Positions 58,850 to 64,000 of a DNA stretch of 64,000 nt are shown here, piece after piece. Numbering within the stretch: position 1 is the stretch's first letter; each line of letters begins with the position of its first letter. The translations under genes were made by a program, and so were the position numbers. The notes beneath the pieces are model-generated. The model saw nothing but the letters and a program-made list of their open reading frames with translations, made no database searches and was not told the origin of the DNA. Source of the stretch: Albidovulum marisflavi. GTDB lineage: Bacteria; Pseudomonadota; Alphaproteobacteria; Rhodobacterales; Rhodobacteraceae. The DNA is taken from NCBI RefSeq assembly GCF_025751435.1, contig NZ_JAOWKY010000002.1, positions 310,001 through 374,000 of the forward strand, read 5' to 3'.

Positions 58850-59784
58850 CGACGCCCGACACGCTCTCTGTGGACCCTCGCGCGCTGCGCGACGCGTTCG
58901 GCTGCTTCATGACGGGCGTTACGGTCGTGACCACCCTGGACCCTTCCGGCAAGCCGCTTGGCTTCACCGCGAACTCGTTTTCATCGGTCTCCATGGATCC
59001 GCCGCTCCTTTTGGTTTCAATCGCGAACAGTTCATCGAACCTGGGCAGTTTCGCGCAGGGGAAGGGGTTTGCGGTCAACATCCTGTCAGAGTGGCAGAAG
59101 GACATCTCCACAACCTTCGCCAAGCGGTCCGACGATCGTTTCGCATCGGTCTACTGGCGTCACGGCCCCGTGGGATCGCCGCTGATCGCCGAGGTTTCCG
59201 CCTGGTTCGACTGCACGCTTGAGCAGGCGGTGCCCGCCGGTGATCACACCATCCTGATCGGACGCATCGGCGCGTTCGAGTCGACCTCTCATCCCGGCCT
59301 GGGGTATTCCCGCGGGGCCTATGTCACGCCCGCAGCCACCGCTGTCGAACTGCCCGCGGGTCCCGACGTCGTCATCTCGGCGATCCTCGAGGCCGAAGGA
59401 CAGGTCCTTCTGGTCGACGATGGCCGGGGCGGGCTGTGCGTGCCGACGGCGCGCGTGGGGCGCGAGGGCATGCAGGCCGCGCTGGCCAAGCTGATCGAAA
59501 GCATCGGCATCCACGCCGAAGCCGGATCGATCTATGCCGTCTACGAGGACGCCAAGCTGGGCACGCAACACATCGCGCTGCGCTGCCCGGCCGAGGCGGC
59601 CAAACCGGCAAAGGGCGCCTTTGTGGAACTGTCGCGATCGGGCGTGGCCGACGTGACGGATCCGGCGCTGCGCGTGATGCTGGAACGTCTGGCCGACGAA
59701 TCCCGTCTTGGCAACTACGGCGTCTATTTCGGCACATACGATCAAGGGCGTATCCAACGCATCGCAGAGGAAAAGAGCAAATGA
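58846..59784 (+). CDS. Flavin reductase with degenerate Nudix-like C-terminal domain
   Basis: Residues 1-165 of 312 form a flavin reductase (HpaC-like) domain: FMTGVTVVTTLDPSGKPLGF, TANSFSSVSMDPPLLLVSI and FAVNILSEWQ. It supplies reduced FMN to the adjacent LLM monooxygenase. Residues ~172-312 are an extra domain starting VVISAILEAEGQVLLVDDG with VPTARVGREGMQAALAKL. This recalls a Nudix fold but lacks the G-x5-E-x7-REUxEExGU box, so it is probably a sensor or interaction domain. It overlaps both neighbours by ATGA. Confidence 0.85.
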   Translation: MTTPDTLSVDPRALRDAFGCFMTGVTVVTTLDPSGKPLGFTANSFSSVSMDPPLLLVSIANSSSNLGSFAQGKGFAVNILSEWQKDISTTFAKRSDDRFASVYWRHGPVGSPLIAEVSAWFDCTLEQAVPAGDHTILIGRIGAFESTSHPGLGYSRGAYVTPAATAVELPAGPDVVISAILEAEGQVLLVDDGRGGLCVPTARVGREGMQAALAKLIESIGIHAEAGSIYAVYEDAKLGTQHIALRCPAEAAKPAKGAFVELSRSGVADVTDPALRVMLERLADESRLGNYGVYFGTYDQGRIQRIAEEKSK

Positions 59785-60818
59785 AATTCTCGCTTTTCAT
59801 TCACATGGAGCGCGTCTCGGCCGAAGATGACGAGAAGCGGCTTTACGACGAGATGATCGAGCTTTGCCGCATCGCCGACGAGGGCGGCATGCACGCCATC
59901 TGGACGGGCGAGCATCATGGGATGAACTTCACCATCGCGCCGAACCCGCTGCTGAACCTTGTCGACCTCGCGCGGAGAACGAAGAACGTGCGCCTTGGCA
60001 CCGGAACGGTGATCGCACCGTTCTGGCATCCGATCCGCCTCGCGGGCGAGGCCGCGATGGCCGACATCATCATGGACGGGCGGCTCGACCTGGGCATCGC
60101 CCGCGGCGCCTACAGTTTCGAGTATGAGCGCATCATGCCGGGGCTGGACGCCTGGAACGCGGGCGGCCGGATGCGAGAGCTGATCCCGGCCGTCAAGGCG
60201 CTTTGGCAGGGAGACTACAGCCACGACGGACAGTACTGGCAGTTCCCGAAAACGACATCGTCGCCGAAGCCCCTGCAACAGCCGGGCCCGCCGATCTGGG
60301 TCGCCGCGCGCGATCCGAACAGCCATGAGTTTGCTGTCGCCAACGGTTGCAACGTGCAGGTCACGCCGCTGCACCTGGGCGACGAAGAGGTCGTCAGCCT
60401 GATGGAGCGCTTCAACGCGGCCTGCGCCGCCCACCCCGAGGTGCCGCGCCCCAAGATCATGGTACTGCGCCACACCTATGTGGCCGACAGCGAGGCCGAC
60501 GCGGAACTGGCCGCCGAAGAGATCAACCGCTTCTACTGCTATTTCGGCGCGTGGTTCAAAAACGATCGGCCCATATCGCAGGGCCTGATCCAGCAACTGA
60601 CCGAAGACGAGATCGCGGCACACCCCTTCTATTCCGCCGCCGCGATGCGCAGGAACCAGATCATCGGCGAAGCCCCCGAAGTGATCGAGCGGATAAGGTC
60701 CTATGAGGCCCTTGGCTATGACGAGTTCAGCATGTGGCTGGACAGCGGCATGAGCTTCGAGCGAAAAAAGGCGTCGCTCGAAAGGCTGATCCGCGACGTC
60801 ATGCCTGCTTTCGCCTGA
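59781..60818 (+). CDS. LLM-class flavin-dependent monooxygenase
   Basis: The 345-residue luciferase-like TIM barrel has WTGEHHGMNFTIAPNPLLNL near 40-59, VRLGTGTVIAPFWHP near 70-84 and GRLDLGIARGAY near 100-111. Together with the flavin reductase encoded just upstream it should form a two-component oxygenase using FMNH2 and O2. Substrate is unknown; the following aldehyde dehydrogenase suggests that an aldehyde is produced. The ATG overlaps the reductase stop. Confidence 0.88.
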   Translation: MKFSLFIHMERVSAEDDEKRLYDEMIELCRIADEGGMHAIWTGEHHGMNFTIAPNPLLNLVDLARRTKNVRLGTGTVIAPFWHPIRLAGEAAMADIIMDGRLDLGIARGAYSFEYERIMPGLDAWNAGGRMRELIPAVKALWQGDYSHDGQYWQFPKTTSSPKPLQQPGPPIWVAARDPNSHEFAVANGCNVQVTPLHLGDEEVVSLMERFNAACAAHPEVPRPKIMVLRHTYVADSEADAELAAEEINRFYCYFGAWFKNDRPISQGLIQQLTEDEIAAHPFYSAAAMRRNQIIGEAPEVIERIRSYEALGYDEFSMWLDSGMSFERKKASLERLIRDVMPAFA

Positions 60819-60829
60819 CGGGGGAAAAG

Positions 60830-62293
60830 ATGGACCGCTTCCAGCACTACATCGACGGCGCGTTCGAGGACGGCGAAGGCACCTTTGCCAGTATCGACCC
60901 GGCCAGCGGCGCCCCTTGGGCGCAGATGCCACTTGCCTCGCCCGCCGACGTGAACCGTGCGGTGGAGGCGGCCCATCGCGCGTTCGGTTCGGCCGAATGG
61001 GCGGGGATGACCGCCATGGCGCGCGGCAAACTGCTGTTCCGCCTCGCGGAACTGGTCCGTGCGGCAGCCCCCAGGCTCGCAGCGCTCGAAACGCGCGATA
61101 CCGGCAAGATCATCCGCGAAACCTCTGCCCAGATCGCCTATGTGGCGGACTACTACCAGTATTATGCGGGGCTTGCCGACAAGATCGAGGGCGCGCATCT
61201 GCCGATCGACAAGCCCGACATGGAGGTCTGGCTTCGGCGCGAGCCCGTCGGCGTGGTGGCGGCGATCGTTCCCTGGAACAGCCAGCTGTTCCTGTCAGCC
61301 GTGAAGCTTGGCCCGGCACTTGCGGCCGGCTGCACGGTCGTGCTGAAAGCGTCCGAGGACGGCCCTGCGCCGCTGCTGGAATTCGCGCGACTGGTTCACG
61401 AGGCGGGATTTCCCGCGGGCGTGGTCAACATCCTGACGGGTGGGCCGGAGGCCGGTCACACGCTGAGCACCCATCCGAAAGTCGCGCATATCGCCTTTAC
61501 CGGCGGGCCTGAAACGGCGCGCCACATCGTGCGCGCCTCGGCCGAAAACCTCGCCCGGACCTCGCTCGAGCTTGGAGGCAAGTCGCCCTTCATCGTCTTT
61601 GACGATGCCGACCTTGACAGCGCCGCGAACGCGCAGGTCTCGGGCATCTTCGCCGCCACCGGGCAAAGCTGCGTCGCCGGATCGCGGCTTCTGGTGCAGT
61701 CGGGTATCAAGCACGACTTCCTTGCGCGCTTGACGGCCAAGGCCGAGGCCATCGCGATCGGGGCGCCGGAACGCATGGAAACCGAGGTCGGGCCGCTTTG
61801 CACGATGCGCCAGCGCGACCGGATCGCCCTGCTGATCGAAAGATCCGTGGCCGCCGGCGCAAGGGTGGTCACGGGCGGCAAGGTTCCCGACGGGCCGGGG
61901 TTCTACTTTCCGCCGACGATCCTTGATTGTTCCGATGCCCCCGACGCCCCCGCCCTGCGGGAAGAGTTCTTCGGGCCTGTCCTGTCGGTCGTGTCGTTCG
62001 AAGATGAGGCCGAAGCCCTGTCGATGGCCAACGACACGCAATTCGGCCTGGCCTCCGGCGTCTTCACGCGCAGCCTGACCCGCGCGCATCGGATGATCCG
62101 CGGCATCCGCGCGGGCGTCGTCTGGGTGAACACCTACCGCGCCGTCTCGCCCATCGCGCCGTTCGGCGGACACGGGCTGTCAGGGCACGGCCGAGAGGGC
62201 GGGCTTGCCGCCGCGCTTGATTACACGACCATCAAGACGGTGTGGCTGCGCACGTCGGATGACCCGATCCCCGACCCGTTCGTCATGCGCTGA
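60830..62293 (+). CDS. NAD-dependent aldehyde dehydrogenase
   Basis: The 487-residue enzyme has the general base E247 in LELGGKSPF, the nucleophile C281 in TGQSCVAGSR and IVPWNSQLF near 146-154. It is complete and close in pattern to betaine/4-hydroxymuconic-type aldehyde dehydrogenases; the exact aldehyde cannot be read. The ATG follows GGGGGAAAAG, 11 bases after the monooxygenase. It is the last gene of the operon. Confidence 0.9.
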   Translation: MDRFQHYIDGAFEDGEGTFASIDPASGAPWAQMPLASPADVNRAVEAAHRAFGSAEWAGMTAMARGKLLFRLAELVRAAAPRLAALETRDTGKIIRETSAQIAYVADYYQYYAGLADKIEGAHLPIDKPDMEVWLRREPVGVVAAIVPWNSQLFLSAVKLGPALAAGCTVVLKASEDGPAPLLEFARLVHEAGFPAGVVNILTGGPEAGHTLSTHPKVAHIAFTGGPETARHIVRASAENLARTSLELGGKSPFIVFDDADLDSAANAQVSGIFAATGQSCVAGSRLLVQSGIKHDFLARLTAKAEAIAIGAPERMETEVGPLCTMRQRDRIALLIERSVAAGARVVTGGKVPDGPGFYFPPTILDCSDAPDAPALREEFFGPVLSVVSFEDEAEALSMANDTQFGLASGVFTRSLTRAHRMIRGIRAGVVWVNTYRAVSPIAPFGGHGLSGHGREGGLAAALDYTTIKTVWLRTSDDPIPDPFVMR

Positions 62294-62582
62294 AGCAGCC
62301 TGCCAAAGGGCTGGCCATACCGTATCGGCGTCACGGCGCAGACATGACGAATGCGCCGCCGGGATCGCTTGCCCGAACGGTTTCTGATCGGTCAGCCCCT
62401 GGGCAAGGGCACCCTACCCCGGCGACGCCGGCAGCGCGTTTCTGGCCGATCCGTTCCGCTCGGTGTAACCTTGCCGAAGCCGACCCAGGGCGATGGCACA
62501 GCGCGCTTGCGGGTCTTGACGTCACCGACAGGGGCGGAAAGAAGGGGTCCAATGCCCGGACCGCGCCCCTGAGGAGAGGATT

Positions 62583-64000
62583 ATGAAGTTCCGTTTCCCA
62601 ATCGTTATCATCGACGAGGATTTTCGATCCGAGAACACCTCGGGGCTCAGCATCCGCGCCTTGGCGGAAGTCATCGAAAGCGAAGGCTTCGAGGTCCTGG
62701 GCGCGACCAGCTACGGCGACCTGTCGCAGTTCGCGCAGCAGCAAAGCCGAGCCGCCGCCTTCGTGCTTTCGATCGATGACGAAGAGTTCAGCCCGGGCCC
62801 GGACGTGGACCCGGTGATCGTGAACCTTCGCAACTTCATCGCCGAGGTGCGTCGCAAGAACGAGGACGTGCCGATCTATGTGTACGGCGAAACCAAGACC
62901 TCGCGCCACCTGCCAAACGACATCCTGCGCGAACTGCACGGCTTCATCCACATGTTCGAGGATACGCCGGAATTCGTCGCCAAGCACATCATCCGCGAGG
63001 CGAAGGGCTACCTCGAAAGCATCCAGCCGCCGTTCTTCAAGGCGCTTCTGGATTATGCCGAGGACGGGTCGTATTCGTGGCACTGCCCGGGCCACTCCGG
63101 CGGCGTGGCGTTCCTGAAAAGCCCGATCGGGCAGATGTATCACCAGTTCTACGGCGAAAACATGCTGCGGGCCGACGTCTGCAATGCGGTCGAGGAACTG
63201 GGGCAGCTCCTGGATCACAACGGCGCCATCGGCGCATCGGAGCGCAACGCCGCGCGGATATTCAACGCCGATCATTGCTTCTTCGTCACAAATGGCACTT
63301 CGACCTCGAACAAGATGGTCTGGCACCACACCGTCGCGCCGGGCGATGTCGTGATCGTCGACCGCAACTGCCACAAGTCGATCCTGCATTCGATCATCAT
63401 GACAGGTGCGGTGCCTGTCTTCCTGCGGCCCACCCGGAACCATTGGGGCATCATCGGCCCCATCCCGCGCTCGGAGTTCGAGCCGGACTCGATCCGCGCG
63501 AAGATCCGCGCCAATCCTCTTTTGCAAGACACCGATCCCGACAGCGTGAAGCCGCGCATCATGACGCTGACCCAGTCGACCTATGACGGGGTGCTTTACA
63601 ACACCGAAGAGATCAAGCGGCTGCTCGACGGATATGTCGACAACCTGCACTTCGACGAGGCCTGGCTGCCCCACGCGGCGTTCCATCCCTTCTACGGGAC
63701 CTATCACGCGATGGGCCGCAAGAGGGGCCGCACGAAGCATTCGGTCACCTACGCCACCCAGTCGGTTCACAAGCTGCTGGCCGGAATCAGCCAGGCCAGC
63801 CATGTGCTGGTGCAGGATTCGCAGGGCACGAAGCTGGATCGGCACCTGTTCAATGAATCCTACCTGATGCACACATCGACCAGCCCGCAATATTCGATCA
63901 TCGCCAGCTGCGACGTCGCGGCAGCGATGATGGAACCGCCGGGCGGAACGGCGCTGGTCGAGGAAAGCATCCTCGAAGCGCTCGATTTCAGGCGCGCGAT
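62583..64000 (+). CDS. Orn/Lys/Arg decarboxylase, 3' end outside window
   Basis: The visible 472 residues cover the response-regulator-like N-terminal wing (PIVIIDEDFRSENTSGLSIR) and most of the PLP domain of fold-type I basic amino acid decarboxylases (AdiA/CadA/SpeF group). Landmarks are WHCPGHSGGVAF near 162, TNGTSTSNKMVWHH near 237-250, HFDEAWLPHAAFHPFYG near 358, and the Schiff-base lysine K397 in QSVHKLLAGISQ. Full proteins are ~700-780 residues, so about a third is missing. It produces agmatine, cadaverine or putrescine with acid consumption; which one is unclear. GAGGAGAGG precedes the ATG. The 289 bases upstream hold no supported gene. Confidence 0.9.
   Translation, partial: MKFRFPIVIIDEDFRSENTSGLSIRALAEVIESEGFEVLGATSYGDLSQFAQQQSRAAAFVLSIDDEEFSPGPDVDPVIVNLRNFIAEVRRKNEDVPIYVYGETKTSRHLPNDILRELHGFIHMFEDTPEFVAKHIIREAKGYLESIQPPFFKALLDYAEDGSYSWHCPGHSGGVAFLKSPIGQMYHQFYGENMLRADVCNAVEELGQLLDHNGAIGASERNAARIFNADHCFFVTNGTSTSNKMVWHHTVAPGDVVIVDRNCHKSILHSIIMTGAVPVFLRPTRNHWGIIGPIPRSEFEPDSIRAKIRANPLLQDTDPDSVKPRIMTLTQSTYDGVLYNTEEIKRLLDGYVDNLHFDEAWLPHAAFHPFYGTYHAMGRKRGRTKHSVTYATQSVHKLLAGISQASHVLVQDSQGTKLDRHLFNESYLMHTSTSPQYSIIASCDVAAAMMEPPGGTALVEESILEALDFRRA

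Overview
The window is GC-rich with densely packed, often overlapping operons. Its gene set (a divergent narR next to a fused narK and narGHJI, ectoine/hydroxyectoine catabolism, an A+B-fused Mrp/Pha antiporter) points to an alphaproteobacterium of the Rhodobacterales, close to Paracoccus or the marine roseobacters. This assignment is inferred from gene content and order; no rRNA or tRNA gene was seen.

Positions 1-12912 form a plus-strand defence island. It opens with the 3' end of a C5-cytosine DNA methyltransferase, an overlapping MvaI/BcnI-type restriction endonuclease, and a Mig-type thymine-DNA glycosylase that would repair T:G mismatches left by deaminated 5-methylcytosine. Three translationally coupled genes follow: a ~1000-aa protein of unknown fold, an 1835-aa helicase with a DUF1998-like C-terminus, and a 657-aa protein joining a NERD-like nuclease to an SF1 helicase. 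The first two resemble Druantia type III (DruH/DruE); the coupled third gene is not part of that system as I know it.

Positions 12950-18632 are a scrambled accessory region: an AlpA-like regulator, two broken copies of one IS5-family transposase, and three remnants of Rhs/polymorphic-toxin cassettes with immunity genes. The best preserved cassette pairs an Rhs tip and a putative ADP-ribosyltransferase-like toxin with a 93-aa immunity candidate resembling domain III of EF-Tu. A duplicated Rhs-tip segment lies on both sides of this cassette.

Positions 18633-22356 hold a four-gene glycan-modification operon (sugar aminotransferase, BKACE-type enzyme, glycosyltransferase, NeuD-like acyltransferase). 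A small secreted protein and a second excisionase-like gene follow. Positions 24067-30011 hold the complete mnhAB-C-D-E-F-G antiporter operon.

Positions 30176-43985 are an ectoine/hydroxyectoine region. The minus strand carries the ehuBCDA transporter, eutB, eutC, a second M24 hydrolase, doeX, doeC and doeD. The plus strand carries doeA (ectoine hydrolase), an M20 deacetylase, an EamA exporter and a GntR regulator. Related palindromes cluster between the two divergent units. Mrp antiport next to compatible-solute uptake fits a saline habitat.

Positions 44039-56323 hold narR and narKGHJI, followed by a parvulin isomerase, a beta-carbonic anhydrase and a DUF2478 protein, with an FNR/NarR-type box upstream of narK. 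Positions 56418-62293 hold a GntR-controlled catabolic operon built around an LLM flavin monooxygenase, its flavin reductase, a hydrolase and an aldehyde dehydrogenase. The window ends inside an Orn/Lys/Arg decarboxylase gene.
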